NCBI GenBank assembly: GCA_003219095.1
Contig: QHPM01000278.1
Span: forward strand, 1 to 19,396
Reading direction: 5' to 3'
Length of the DNA stretch: 19,396 bases
Source: Verrucomicrobiota bacterium
Lineage (GTDB): Bacteria; Verrucomicrobiota; Verrucomicrobiia; Chthoniobacterales; UBA10450
Part shown: piece by piece, positions 1-7,851 of the stretch
Position numbering within the stretch: position 1 is the first letter of the stretch
Layout: each line of letters begins with the position of its first letter
Made by a program: the position numbers and the translations under genes
Notes under the pieces: generated by a model
What the model saw: the letters and a program-made list of their open reading frames with translations, nothing else
What the model was told of the DNA's origin: nothing
Database searches by the model: none

Positions 1-207
1 GACAATGCGCGCGGTTCCGCGCTCGAATCTGCCGCTTGTCTCGACGTAATGATCGCGAAACAGTTTGTCGAGACAAACGATGTCCAGACTGGCAAGACCA
101 TGCTGGTAAAGATGGTCTCAATGTTGTTCGGATTAATCCGTGCTAATTCGGAAGTGCGCGTTTTCGAATCGACTGAGCACTACGGCGACGGAAGCGAAGA
201 GGAATAG
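1..207 (+). CDS. Four-helix bundle protein (S23/IVP type), 3' end only
   Basis: Frame 1 is open from the left edge to a TAG at 205-207 and encodes the last 68 residues of a protein whose start lies outside the window. The visible part has the helical C-terminal pattern of the small four-helix bundle family (TIGR02436, once called the 23S rRNA intervening-sequence protein): an ARGSALESAACLDV helix, then a helix of the form GKTMLVKMVSMLFGLIRA, then an acidic tail. Family members are about 115-130 residues, so roughly half the gene is present. No biochemical function is established for the family. It lies directly before a livF gene, which suggests it was inserted into a liv transporter operon. 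Too short to be certain, but the pattern is recognisable. Confidence 0.7.
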   Translation, partial: DNARGSALESAACLDVMIAKQFVETNDVQTGKTMLVKMVSMLFGLIRANSEVRVFESTEHYGDGSEEE

Positions 208-236
208 GAATAAGAGTAGGATTAAGAATAAGATTG
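201..236. repeat. Degenerate hexamer tandem repeat (RGRNTA-like)
   Basis: Six consecutive hexamers read ggaata, ggaata, agagta, ggatta, agaata, agattg. The repeat begins at the stop codon of the four-helix bundle gene and ends just before the GTG start of livF. It is purine-rich and could stand in for a ribosome-binding region, but there is no well-spaced Shine-Dalgarno core. Confidence 0.6.
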
Positions 237-241
237 TTGTC

Positions 242-952
242 GTGCTAGAACTAAAAGATCTCTGCGTCAGTTACGGGTCGATCAATGCGCTCCAGGAAGT
301 CACCCTCAAGGTCGACCAGGGCAGCATCGTCACCTTGATCGGCGCGAATGGCGCCGGGAAATCCACCACCCTGCGCACCATCTCGGGGCTGCTGCGGAAA
401 CGGCGCGGCAGCATTCGCTACGAGAACGAAGAAATCGGGCAGGAACCGCCGCACCGCATCGTCGCTCGCGGCATCTCCCAGGTGCCGGAAGGCCGAATGA
501 TTTTCTCCAACCTGACCGTGCGGGAAAACATGTTGATGGGTGCGTACCTGCGGAAGGATCGGAACAAACTCAGCAAAGAATTCGATTTCGTTTTTTCCAT
601 TTTCCCGCGCTTAAAGGAACGCGAACGCCAGGTAGCCGGCACCCTTTCCGGCGGCGAACAACAAATGCTCGCCATCGGTCGCGCCCTCATGAGCAAACCA
701 CGGTGCCTCATGCTCGACGAACCATCCCTTGGTATCGCGCCAATTTTGGTGAAAACGATCTTTCAAAAAATCGTCGAAATTAATCAATCGCTGGGCATCA
801 CAATTCTGTTGGTGGAACAGAACGCGAACCTTGCGCTCGAAGTTTCCAACTACGGCTACGTCCTCGAGACCGGCCGAATTATCTTGCACGACAAATGCCC
901 GGCCCTGCGCACAAACGAGCAAGTGAAAAGCGCCTACCTCGGCGGCGCCTGA
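242..952 (+). CDS. livF: Branched-chain amino acid ABC transporter ATP-binding protein, LivF type
   Basis: Predicted cytoplasmic ATPase of a high-affinity branched-chain amino acid (or related HAAT-family) importer, energising uptake together with LivG, LivH and LivM, which are not in the window. The 236-residue length is normal for LivF. Walker A (GANGAGKST) is at residues 34-42, the ABC signature LSGGEQ at 135-140, and Walker B (CLMLDE) at 155-160 followed by PSLGIAP, which is typical of LivF. The C-terminus ends in YLGGA, also typical. The frame is open upstream to 140, but the homologous part begins at the GTG at 242, because the upstream codons are just the translated hexamer repeat. No good Shine-Dalgarno sequence is seen. 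The family call is secure; the substrate is inferred, since urea or amide transporters (UrtE-like) share this architecture. Confidence 0.9.
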   Translation: MLELKDLCVSYGSINALQEVTLKVDQGSIVTLIGANGAGKSTTLRTISGLLRKRRGSIRYENEEIGQEPPHRIVARGISQVPEGRMIFSNLTVRENMLMGAYLRKDRNKLSKEFDFVFSIFPRLKERERQVAGTLSGGEQQMLAIGRALMSKPRCLMLDEPSLGIAPILVKTIFQKIVEINQSLGITILLVEQNANLALEVSNYGYVLETGRIILHDKCPALRTNEQVKSAYLGGA

Positions 953-1125
953 ATTACCGCCGGCCATCAGCCTGAATGGCTATGTCCTTCGATTGCTGCA
1001 AAGAGAGGAAGAAAGGTCAGTCCGCTTTTTGCACTAATTGCTCTCTCAGAAAATCACTGTTCCGCATGTTCCGGGCCTTTGCAGCACACAATCACCTTCC
1101 ACAGCGCAGTTCTATAAATCGTTAG

Positions 1126-1857
1126 CTAGTTACTCCAACTGGCGCCGCCGAAACCCTCGCCGGGGCTGGCGCCGCCGAAAAGTTTTTCGCCGCGCTCCCG
1201 GAGCCTTTGTGATTTCGCCAACGATTCGCGATAGGCCGCGGCTTTGTGCAAATCTTCCGGCGATAGATCGAGAGCACGCAATACTTCCGCTTCGTCGCGC
1301 GAAAGTTCTGACCGGTTCGCTCGTTCCTGGAATTTCGCCAGTGTCTGCGCAAGATCATCGCCATTCGACGCGCGAAAAACATTCAGCATCCGTTGGAAGG
1401 TGAGATGAAACGGGACGGTGGCGACATCGATCGTCCCGTCTGATTCCGAAGCTAACGGCATCATCACTTCGTTGCCCGTAGCAACGCTATTCCAGGTCTC
1501 CGGCGGCGCGTAATAGCCAAGCTCGACCGAATAGGTCTCGCCGGGCTCGAGCTCTTCGATGGCGCAACTTCCACTCATCGGCTCGACCGCGATGGTTTTT
1601 TCATTCCCGTTTTGCCGAATCCGCACATGGGCACAGCGATCAACCGGTAAGCCTTTGGCGAAGGCCACTGGCCAATCCACGCTCCAGCAGACGAAAAGCG
1701 TCCGCGGATCGCGCGCTATTGCGACCAGCAGCGGCTTGCCAAAATACACTGGCAACTCCGTCAATTGGTCTACGTCTCGTCGAGACAACGATGACGAGGT
1801 CACCGGGCCTTCCGAGATTTTGTAGCCACTCAACGGATCCGAGGAACTTTTTGCCAT
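1126..1857 (-). CDS. DUF4912 domain-containing protein
   Basis: A 243-residue protein of unknown function. Residues about 34-125 carry the DUF4912 pattern: LPVYFGKPLLVAIARDPRTL followed by a short aromatic strand (FVCWSVDW), then strand-rich sequence ending in a YSVELGYY segment. The rest is predicted helical and charged (residues about 150-225). The C-terminus is low-complexity, GGASPGEGFGGAS, encoded by two copies of a 15-bp sequence. No signal peptide or membrane segment is seen. It starts at an ATG at 1857 and is divergent from the lipid kinase gene, with 92 bp between the two starts, so that gap must hold both promoters. It is transcribed towards livF and appears monocistronic. I do not assign a function. 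Confidence 0.8.
   Translation of the reverse strand: MAKSSSDPLSGYKISEGPVTSSSLSRRDVDQLTELPVYFGKPLLVAIARDPRTLFVCWSVDWPVAFAKGLPVDRCAHVRIRQNGNEKTIAVEPMSGSCAIEELEPGETYSVELGYYAPPETWNSVATGNEVMMPLASESDGTIDVATVPFHLTFQRMLNVFRASNGDDLAQTLAKFQERANRSELSRDEAEVLRALDLSPEDLHKAAAYRESLAKSQRLRERGEKLFGGASPGEGFGGASWSN
1139..1180. repeat. 15-bp direct repeat within the 3' end of the DUF4912 gene
   Basis: The sequence ctggcgccgccgaaa occurs at 1139-1153 and again at 1166-1180. The 27-nt period is a multiple of three, so the repeat keeps the frame and duplicates FGGAS in the protein tail. Confidence 0.7.
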
Positions 1858-1949
1858 GTCGAGCGCTTTTCAATCATTGATCCCCGCGCGAGGCAAGCGC
1901 AAAAGGGCGCGTTGCTTCATTCGCCCAGGCGGCGCAATGTCGCAGTGCG

Positions 1950-2828
1950 ATGCGAACCTGCATCATTCTCAATCCAATCGCCGGCGGGGTGAAGAACATC
2001 GACGCGATTCGAGAACGCTTGGGCGGGTTAAACCCCGAACGCTTTTGCATCAGCGAACAAACGGGTGACGCGGAAAAATTCGCGAGGGAAGCTTCGGACT
2101 TCGACCTGGTCGTATCGGCGGGCGGCGATGGAACATTAAACGAAGTGGTGAATGGGATCGCTCGGGGAGGTTGCAATGCTGCTCTTGGGATCTTGCCACT
2201 CGGCACCGGGAATGATTTCGCGCGAACTCTCGAAGCGCCAACTAATCTCGAAACCGCGATCGAACGGATCCTGGCTGGTAAAATCCGCGCAATCGATCTG
2301 ATACGCGTGACCAGCGATTGCATCTGCTACTTCGTAAATGTTTCCTCAGGCGGATTCAGCGGCGTGGTTGGCGAAAAACTCACGCCGGAAATGAAACACA
2401 CGTGGGGCCCGCTCGCCTATTTGCGCGGGGCGGCCGCGGCGTTTTCCGAGCTGCGCGGATACGCGACGAAGGTGGCGCTGGACGACGCCGAAGCTCTCGA
2501 CCTTGATCTTTACAATGTAGTCGTCGCCAACGGGCGTTACGTGGCTGGCGGGATCCCGATCGCGCCTGAAGCCGATATTGCAGATGGATTACTCGACATC
2601 GTGCTCATTCCCGAGCGTGGGCCGGCCGAGCTCGCAATTTTGGCGGCGCAGATTCTCGTCGGCAAACACTTGTCCTCCGACGCGATCGTTTTTCGTCGCG
2701 CCAAAAAAATCGCTATCAGTTCAAGACCGGGAATGTGGTTTAACGTCGATGGCGAATTAATCGGGAATGAACCGGCAACTTTCGAGTTGCTGCCGCAAGC
2801 ATTGCGGTGCGTAGTCGGAGCAGCGTGA
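1950..2828 (+). CDS. YegS/BmrU-type lipid kinase (diacylglycerol kinase catalytic domain)
   Basis: Predicted ATP-dependent kinase of a lipid (diacylglycerol, sphingosine-like or similar) acting at the inner face of the membrane. The 292-residue length is typical of this family. The N-terminal ILNPIAGG strand-loop is at residues 6-13, the nucleotide-binding GGDGTLNEVVNG motif at 58-69, and PLGTGNDFA at 83-91. The C-terminal beta-sandwich half contains NGRYVAGGIPIAP and ADGLLDIVLI, followed by a strand with the sequence WFNVDGE that is conserved in the family. The ATG at 1950 places ILNP at the expected distance from the start. Its stop overlaps the start of the next gene by 4 bp (GTGA), indicating translational coupling. 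The substrate cannot be told from sequence. Confidence 0.92.
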   Translation: MRTCIILNPIAGGVKNIDAIRERLGGLNPERFCISEQTGDAEKFAREASDFDLVVSAGGDGTLNEVVNGIARGGCNAALGILPLGTGNDFARTLEAPTNLETAIERILAGKIRAIDLIRVTSDCICYFVNVSSGGFSGVVGEKLTPEMKHTWGPLAYLRGAAAAFSELRGYATKVALDDAEALDLDLYNVVVANGRYVAGGIPIAPEADIADGLLDIVLIPERGPAELAILAAQILVGKHLSSDAIVFRRAKKIAISSRPGMWFNVDGELIGNEPATFELLPQALRCVVGAA

Positions 2829-3304
2829 AGGGGAAAATCCTTAGTCTGGAAGAGCTGGCCGAGGAATCGCGGCAATTGCGCTCCATGGGCAAGCGAGTGG
2901 TCGCGACCAATGGTTGCTTCGATATTTTGCATGTCGGTCATGTGCGTTACCTGGCGGCTGCGCGAAAACTCGGCGAGGTTCTCGTGGTCGGCTTGAACGG
3001 GGACGACTCGGTGCGGCAGCTCAAAGGCGAAGGCCGGCCCGTCAATCCTGAACATGATCGGGCGGAGGTCCTGGCCGCGCTCGAGTCGGTTGATTACGTG
3101 ACGATCTTTCCCGAATTGCGGGCGACAAACTTCCTGCGAGCAGCGCAGCCGGCGATCTATGCCAAGGGCGGCGATTATACGGCCGATACGCTGGACCTCG
3201 AAGAACGCGCGGTTTTGGAAAAATTCGGAACGAAGATTGAGATCATTCCGTTCGAGCAAGGTTACTCGACCTCGCAGTTGCTAACGAGAATTGGGAAAGC
3301 GTGA
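2825..3304 (+). CDS. RfaE2/HldE C-terminal-like nucleotidyltransferase (heptose-1-phosphate adenylyltransferase type)
   Basis: A stand-alone cytidylyltransferase-fold enzyme of 159 residues, close to RfaE domain II, which adenylates D-glycero-beta-D-manno-heptose 1-phosphate for LPS core heptose synthesis. The nucleotide-binding segment is TNGCFDILHVGHVRYL (residues 28-43), with the catalytic HVGH at 36-39. It continues with GLNGDDSVRQLKGEGRPV, a YAKGGDYT strand, and a C-terminal YSTSQLLTRI that matches the family's STT/S helix. A GTG at 2807 is also in frame, but the GTG at 2825 has GGAG 5 nt upstream and gives the usual family N-terminus, so I chose 2825. No kinase domain (HldE-N) is seen here. 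A related cytidylyltransferase role is possible. Confidence 0.85.
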   Translation: MKGKILSLEELAEESRQLRSMGKRVVATNGCFDILHVGHVRYLAAARKLGEVLVVGLNGDDSVRQLKGEGRPVNPEHDRAEVLAALESVDYVTIFPELRATNFLRAAQPAIYAKGGDYTADTLDLEERAVLEKFGTKIEIIPFEQGYSTSQLLTRIGKA

Positions 3305-3930
3305 TGATCAAGATCGGTATTCTCGGATCGGGCAAAGGATCGAACTGCCGCGCCATTCTCCAAAGCATTCGCGACGGTAAATTAAACGCGGAAGCGACCG
3401 TCGTAATTTCCGATGTATTGGATGCGCCGATTCTCGAGATCGCGCGCGAGTTCGGGGTGGCGAACGCCTACCTCCCGCCCGGGCATTTTCGGACGCGGCT
3501 CGAGCCGAGGGTCGAAGCGCAACTGGTCGAGATGTTGCAGGAGGCCGAAGTGGAGGTTGTGGTCCTGGCTGGTTTCATGCGGGTGTTGAAGGAGCAGATG
3601 CTGGCAGCCTACCCCCGCCGAATTGTCAATATTCACCCATCGCTCCTGCCAAAATTCCCGGGTCTGGAAGCATGGAAACAGGCGCTTGCAGCTAACGAGA
3701 AATGGACAGGCGTGACCGTTCATTACGTGGACGAGCAGGTCGATCACGGCGACATCATCGCACAACGCAAAGTCCCGGTGATGAGCGACGATACCCACGA
3801 GTCATTGCACGCGCGCATCCAGGAAGTAGAACATGTTCTTTACCCTGAGGCGCTCGAGCAGGTATTCCGGAAAAAATACGCAGTAGTTAGCTCACCACAG
3901 AGAGCACCGAGGACACAGAGACAAGACTAG
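3304..3930 (+). CDS. purN: Phosphoribosylglycinamide formyltransferase (GAR transformylase)
   Basis: Transfers the formyl group of 10-formyl-THF to GAR, the third step of de novo purine synthesis, in the cytoplasm. The GAR-binding GSGKGSN loop is at residues 8-14. The catalytic asparagine and histidine fall in VNIHPSLLP (N109, H111), and the catalytic aspartate in EQVDHGDII (D147). Length is 208 residues, against about 190-215 for the family. The ATG at 3304 overlaps the preceding TGA by one base; a GTG at 3301 is a possible alternative start. The last dozen codons (SSPQRAPRTQRQD) come from an intergenic repeat rather than family sequence, so the ancestral stop was probably just upstream. Third gene of the lipid kinase-RfaE2-purN unit. 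Confidence 0.95.
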   Translation: MIKIGILGSGKGSNCRAILQSIRDGKLNAEATVVISDVLDAPILEIAREFGVANAYLPPGHFRTRLEPRVEAQLVEMLQEAEVEVVVLAGFMRVLKEQMLAAYPRRIVNIHPSLLPKFPGLEAWKQALAANEKWTGVTVHYVDEQVDHGDIIAQRKVPVMSDDTHESLHARIQEVEHVLYPEALEQVFRKKYAVVSSPQRAPRTQRQD

Positions 3931-3972
3931 ACTTCCGAGATATTCCTCTGGGGGCTTTGCTCTCTCTGTGGT
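3894..3972. repeat. CACAGAG-type inverted repeat in the purN/gpsA convergent junction
   Basis: The left arm accacagagag (3894-3904) and right arm ctctctgtggt (3962-3972) are perfect 11-bp inverted repeats. Between them lies gaggacacagag, a further partial copy of the same unit. The element starts inside purN and ends just beyond the gpsA stop region, so it can fold on either strand and could act as a bidirectional terminator. The motif resembles dispersed intergenic repeats of many environmental bacteria, from memory rather than a search. Confidence 0.65.
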
Positions 3973-3982
3973 TTAAATGACG

Positions 3983-4978
3983 TTAGAGCCGTTCCGCCTT
4001 GGGATCGCGGCCAAGCAATTCCTGCATCGCAAAAAGGAGCGGCTTGCCCTGGTAGAGGACAGCGTAGATTTGATCGATGATCGGCGTTTCAACGCCGAGG
4101 CGACGCGCGCATTCGAACGCGCTTTTGGCCGTCGGTATTCCTTCCGCCACCATTTTCATATCTGCCTGGATCTGGGCCAGCGTTTCGGCGTGGCCCAGCC
4201 GTTCGCCTACCCCCCGATTGCGGCTGTGTTTGCTGAAGCAGGTCGCGATCAGATCGCCCACCCCGCTCAGTCCGTAGAAGGTGCGCGCGTTTCCACCCAT
4301 CCTTGTGCCGAGACGCAACAATTCGGCCATTGCGCGGGTGACGAGCGCGGCTTTTGAGTTGTCGCCAAGGCCAAGTCCGTCACTGACGCCGGCCGCAATC
4401 GCGAAAACATTCTTGAGCGCGCCGCCCAGCTCAATGCTGACCACATCGTCACTGGTGTAAATGCGAAAATGTTCGCTCCCGAGAAAGCGTTGCAACTCAA
4501 TCGCATAATTCTCGTTAGCACAGCCAATTACCGTCGCGGTCGGCAGGCCGCGAACAACCTCCAGCGCCAGATTTGGTCCGGACAAAACCGCTACCGAATT
4601 TGAAGGGAAGAGCGTTGACAAAATTTCGCTCATCCGCATTCCGCTGCCGTGCTCAATTCCTTTTGTGCAACTAAGCAGCACAGCACTTTCTTTGACAGCA
4701 GCGTCGCAGACAAGCGTGGCGATTTCGCGCAGGGCGGTGGATGGAGTGACGAAAACTATGAGATCGGCCTCAACGCAGTCGCTGAGCTCGTGCGTGGCCT
4801 GAATGTTGTCCGGCAATTGAACGCCCGGCAGATATTCCGTGTTCTCTCGCGAACTCTGCACCCGGCTGATGCGGGCGGCGTTGTTGCCCCAGAGCGAAAT
4901 GGGGCGGCCATCCTTCGCCCACAACGCCGCCAGGGCGGTCCCCCAGCTTCCACCACCGATGATGACCGTATTCTTCAT
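3983..4978 (-). CDS. gpsA: Glycerol-3-phosphate dehydrogenase [NAD(P)+]
   Basis: Reduces dihydroxyacetone phosphate to sn-glycerol 3-phosphate, the backbone precursor of phospholipids. The 331-residue length is normal. The Rossmann loop GGGSWGTA is at residues 8-15. The substrate-binding region GGALKNVFAIAAG carries the catalytic lysine (K189), followed by GLGDNSKAALVTRAMAE (203-219) and GLSGVGDLIATCFSKHSRN (236-254), all characteristic of GpsA. A mild oddity is SGPNLALEV (133-141), where many homologues have an SGPSxAxEV form. The ATG at 4978 overlaps the plsY stop as ATGA, so it is translationally coupled to the gene supplying the next step. It is the last gene of the six-gene minus-strand run. 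Confidence 0.96.
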   Translation of the reverse strand: MKNTVIIGGGSWGTALAALWAKDGRPISLWGNNAARISRVQSSRENTEYLPGVQLPDNIQATHELSDCVEADLIVFVTPSTALREIATLVCDAAVKESAVLLSCTKGIEHGSGMRMSEILSTLFPSNSVAVLSGPNLALEVVRGLPTATVIGCANENYAIELQRFLGSEHFRIYTSDDVVSIELGGALKNVFAIAAGVSDGLGLGDNSKAALVTRAMAELLRLGTRMGGNARTFYGLSGVGDLIATCFSKHSRNRGVGERLGHAETLAQIQADMKMVAEGIPTAKSAFECARRLGVETPIIDQIYAVLYQGKPLLFAMQELLGRDPKAERL

Positions 4979-5580
4979 TTTCGATCAAAGCGCGGCTCGC
5001 ACCCCTGGAGCAAGCGCACGATATTGCTGCGATGCCTGAAAATTATCAGAGCTGCGATCAATGCGCTAAATCCTAAAACGATTGGATCCACCGCATTTCC
5101 CAAGAGCCAGGCGCTAAGGGGCAAGGCAACCGCAGCTACGATGGAAGCTAACGAGACGAAGCGAAAAACGAAAAAGGTCGCAACCCATACAATAACAGCG
5201 ATGAACGTTGCCACCGGCAATAGTCCGAGGCAGGCGCCAGCGGCTGCGGCCACCCCTTTTCCACCGCGAAATCGAAGCCAGACAGGAAAGGAATGGCCGA
5301 CTACAACGAACAAAGCGGCAATGATTCCGATGAGGTAGCCGGTGGACGGGTCGAAGTGGGTGAGCCAAAGCGCAAATCGAACAGCAAGGAAACCTTTTAG
5401 AACATCGGCGACAAAAACGGCGTAACCATATTTCTTCCCGAGAACACGCAGCGTATTTGTTGCACCGATGTTGCCGCTGCCGTGCTGCCGGACATCAATG
5501 CCGGCGATTCGACCAGCGATGAAACCGAATGGGATGGATCCAAGAAGATAAGCAACCAGGGCCGCGGCGAAATAGATCAC
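4975..5580 (-). CDS. plsY: Acyl-phosphate:glycerol-3-phosphate acyltransferase
   Basis: Integral membrane enzyme that acylates glycerol 3-phosphate with acyl phosphate to give lysophosphatidic acid. Of 201 residues, all three conserved loops are present: GSIPFG at 14-19, GSGNIGATN at 34-42, and GHSFPVWLRFRGGKGVA at 95-111. They are separated by hydrophobic segments (about 1-22, 55-75, 80-97, 112-150 and 155-180) as expected for a multi-span PlsY. The start is GTG at 5580, directly abutting the mnmG stop (5581-5583). Its TGA overlaps the gpsA ATG. gpsA makes its substrate, so the pairing is functional as well as positional. Confidence 0.95.
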   Translation of the reverse strand: MIYFAAALVAYLLGSIPFGFIAGRIAGIDVRQHGSGNIGATNTLRVLGKKYGYAVFVADVLKGFLAVRFALWLTHFDPSTGYLIGIIAALFVVVGHSFPVWLRFRGGKGVAAAAGACLGLLPVATFIAVIVWVATFFVFRFVSLASIVAAVALPLSAWLLGNAVDPIVLGFSALIAALIIFRHRSNIVRLLQGCEPRFDRK

Positions 5581-7437
5581 TCAGAACGGTTTACCATTTA
5601 GCCAAATATCCAGGATAGATAAATCGGCGGCGGTTATTCCCGGGATGCGTCGTGCGGCTTCGAGCGAGGTTGGGCGAAACCTTCTCAGCTTTTGCCGGCT
5701 TTCGCTACGCAAGCCGGGAACAACGTTAAAGTTGAAGCCGACGGGGATAGTGCGGTCGGCGCGCGACTGTTCGTGGGTAACGCGCTTTGTTTGTTGAGCC
5801 AGGTATCCTGCGTATTTCATTTCAACGAGCAGATGGCGCCAGATTGAGTGAGGCGCCATGGCGAGCACCTCGGGCACCAGTTCACCCAGGTTGAAAAGCG
5901 GATCCTTCAGAGCTTGACGCAGAGGCCGACCATCAACTTGAATGCCGTCAATTGCGCCTTCGAGCGAAGCAATGGCCTTCCGTTTCCGACGGAGGCTATC
6001 CATTCGGTCCTTGCCGACTAACCCGATTCCTGCGCCCAACTCGGTCAAACGCAAATCCGCATTGTCTTCGCGGAGCGCCAGGCGGTTTTGCGCCCGACTG
6101 GTAAACATTCTATATGGCTCATCCGTTCCCCGCGTCGTCAGATCATCGATTAGAACGCCGATGTAACTGATTTTTTTCGGAAGCGTGAACGAATCGCGAT
6201 TTTGCGACTTTAAGGCGGCGTTAATTCCTGCAATCAAGCCTTGTCCGGCAGCTTCTTCGTAGCCGGAGGTGCCGTTAATCTGGCCGGCGAAATACAAGTT
6301 TTCCACGAGCTTCGTCTCGAGTGTTGGGTGGAGTTGGGTCGGCGGGAAATAATCGTACTCGACGGCATAGCCTGGCCGGATAATTTCAGCGCGCTCGAGT
6401 CCGGGAATGGACCGCACCAGCGATAGCTGGACGTCGAAGGGCAAACTGGTAGAGATACCATTGACGTAGACTTCGCTGGAATGGCGGCCTTCGGGCTCGA
6501 GGAAAATGGGGTGTGAGTCTTTATGGGAAAATCGGACAATTTTGTCCTCGATTGAGGGACAATAACGCGGCCCGGTGCCTTGAATCCTATTCTGATATAA
6601 TGGTGATCTATGGAGATTTGCACTAATTATTTCGTGAGTTTGGGGGGTAGTCTGCGTTAACCAACAGGGAAGCTGTTCCACGTGGAACAAACCCGATTCG
6701 TCGAAATTGAGCGTAAACGATTCGCCCTTCTCACGCGTCACCTTGTTTAGGAAAGAAAGCCGCTGTGCCGGCTCGTCCCCCTCTTGGGTCTCGAGTGAAC
6801 CGAAATCGATCGAATTACTATTTAGCCGACACGGCGTCCCAGTCTTAAAACGGCCCGCTTCGAATCCGAGGTCCCGAATGCTGTCGCTTAGTCCCGACGC
6901 GCTGTCGGCCATCCGGCCGCCAGGCTTGGATTGTTCGCCTACGTGCAACAGTCCCCGCAAAAATGTGCCAGCCGTGATCACGACCGATTTTGCCCGAATC
7001 TCAATCCCTAAATCCGTCGTCACGCCGAGGACTCTTCCATCAGCAACGACAAGCGTGCCCGCGCTCCCCTGCAACAATCGAAGATTCGGCGTCTTTTCGA
7101 GGATGGCCTTTAGCCGAAACTGATAGGCTTTCTTGTCACACTGGACCCGCGTCGCCCAGACCGCTTCGCCTTTGCTCCGGTTGAGCACGCGGAATTGAAT
7201 TCCGGTTGCGTCCGCATTAATTGCCATCGCGCCGCCCAGCGCATCTATTTCTTTGACAATATGACTCTTGGCCGACCCACCTATCGCCGGATTGCATGAC
7301 ATCTGGCCAATGGTATCCAGATTTTGTGTCAGCATTAGCGTGCGACAGCCAAGACGTGCTGCTGCCAAGGCGGCCTCGATCCCAGCGTGACCGCTGCCAA
7401 TAATCAGAACGTCTATCGGATCAGAGAGTATGAACAT
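5581..7437 (-). CDS. mnmG: tRNA U34 5-carboxymethylaminomethyl synthesis enzyme MnmG (GidA)
   Basis: FAD-dependent subunit of the MnmEG complex, which installs cmnm5U at the wobble position of certain tRNAs. The 618-residue length is standard. The FAD-binding GSGHAG is at residues 14-19, then the conserved [11 protein letters not shown] (44-54). Mid-protein [28 protein letters not shown] and [18 protein letters not shown] are family hallmarks, as is the C-terminal [10 protein letters not shown]. The ATG at 7437 lies 17 bp inside the 3' end of cdd. At residues 250-255 (LFHVEQ) the DNA is a perfect 16-bp parS palindrome, just before the conserved LPCW strand, so this codon run is under double constraint. 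mnmE and rsmG are not in the window. Confidence 0.97.
   Translation of the reverse strand: MFILSDPIDVLIIGSGHAGIEAALAAARLGCRTLMLTQNLDTIGQMSCNPAIGGSAKSHIVKEIDALGGAMAINADATGIQFRVLNRSKGEAVWATRVQCDKKAYQFRLKAILEKTPNLRLLQGSAGTLVVADGRVLGVTTDLGIEIRAKSVVITAGTFLRGLLHVGEQSKPGGRMADSASGLSDSIRDLGFEAGRFKTGTPCRLNSNSIDFGSLETQEGDEPAQRLSFLNKVTREKGESFTLNFDESGLFHVEQLPCWLTQTTPQTHEIISANLHRSPLYQNRIQGTGPRYCPSIEDKIVRFSHKDSHPIFLEPEGRHSSEVYVNGISTSLPFDVQLSLVRSIPGLERAEIIRPGYAVEYDYFPPTQLHPTLETKLVENLYFAGQINGTSGYEEAAGQGLIAGINAALKSQNRDSFTLPKKISYIGVLIDDLTTRGTDEPYRMFTSRAQNRLALREDNADLRLTELGAGIGLVGKDRMDSLRRKRKAIASLEGAIDGIQVDGRPLRQALKDPLFNLGELVPEVLAMAPHSIWRHLLVEMKYAGYLAQQTKRVTHEQSRADRTIPVGFNFNVVPGLRSESRQKLRRFRPTSLEAARRIPGITAADLSILDIWLNGKPF
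6674..6689. promoter_or_regulatory. parS centromere-like ParB-binding site inside mnmG
   Basis: The sequence TGTTCCACGTGGAACA is a perfect 16-bp palindrome and matches the chromosomal parS pattern TGTTNCACGTGNAACA at every fixed position. Chromosomal ParB/Spo0J proteins load onto such sites to form the partition complex, usually near the replication origin. It lies in the coding sequence of mnmG. parA and parB are not in the window. A 16-base exact match would be very unlikely by chance in 19 kb. Confidence 0.9.
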
Positions 7438-7831
7438 TTTTCAGAATTCCGCGCTTTGGATCCGGAAGAAGACGAGATAGATTCTCGATTTTGCGGTCGC
7501 CGCGTAACGTTGCGCTAACGATAATCAGATCCGGAGAAAATTCAGCCAGGAATTGCCGGCAAGCACCACAAGGCACAATCGGTTCGATCGTATCGGCAGC
7601 TACGGCGATCGCGACAAATTCCCGCTCTCCCGCCGCAACTGCGCTACCAATGGCGATTCGCTCCGCGCAAATCGTCAGGCCGTACGAGATATTTTCGATG
7701 TTGCTGCCGGCGAAGATGGCGCCCGATTTACATTGAACAGCCGCTCCAACGGCGAATCTAGAATATGGCGCATACGCTTTTAGGCGTCCCTTAATTGCGC
7801 TTTGAATTAAATTATCAAATTGCGTATCCAT
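7421..7831 (-). CDS. cdd: Cytidine deaminase
   Basis: Zinc enzyme that deaminates cytidine and deoxycytidine to uridine and deoxyuridine in pyrimidine salvage. The 136-residue length fits the small tetrameric class. The catalytic motif CAER (C55, E57) and the second zinc motif PCGACRQ (C88, C91) are both intact, as are the substrate-binding [12 protein letters not shown] (20-31) and [17 protein letters not shown] (42-58). It starts at an ATG at 7831, 20 bp after the TVP38-like gene stop, with an AT-rich leader and no clear Shine-Dalgarno sequence. Its 3' end overlaps mnmG by 17 bp in another frame. Confidence 0.95.
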   Translation of the reverse strand: MDTQFDNLIQSAIKGRLKAYAPYSRFAVGAAVQCKSGAIFAGSNIENISYGLTICAERIAIGSAVAAGEREFVAIAVAADTIEPIVPCGACRQFLAEFSPDLIIVSATLRGDRKIENLSRLLPDPKRGILKNVHTL

Positions 7832-7851
7832 CTATAGATAAAGTAGTTAGC

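Noticed and set aside
953..1125. Gap after livF, examined for a terminator
   Set aside because: Only a 5-bp stem (gccat 963-967 with atggc 976-980) without a T-run is present, too weak to call.
2537..3259. Minus-strand open frame of 240 codons opposite the lipid kinase and RfaE2-like genes
   Set aside because: It is a shadow of two coupled genes with clear motifs and crosses their junction.
4649..5338. Plus-strand open frame of 229 codons across gpsA and plsY
   Set aside because: It is antisense to two strongly recognised genes and has a low-complexity, Lys/Thr-rich translation with no family resemblance.
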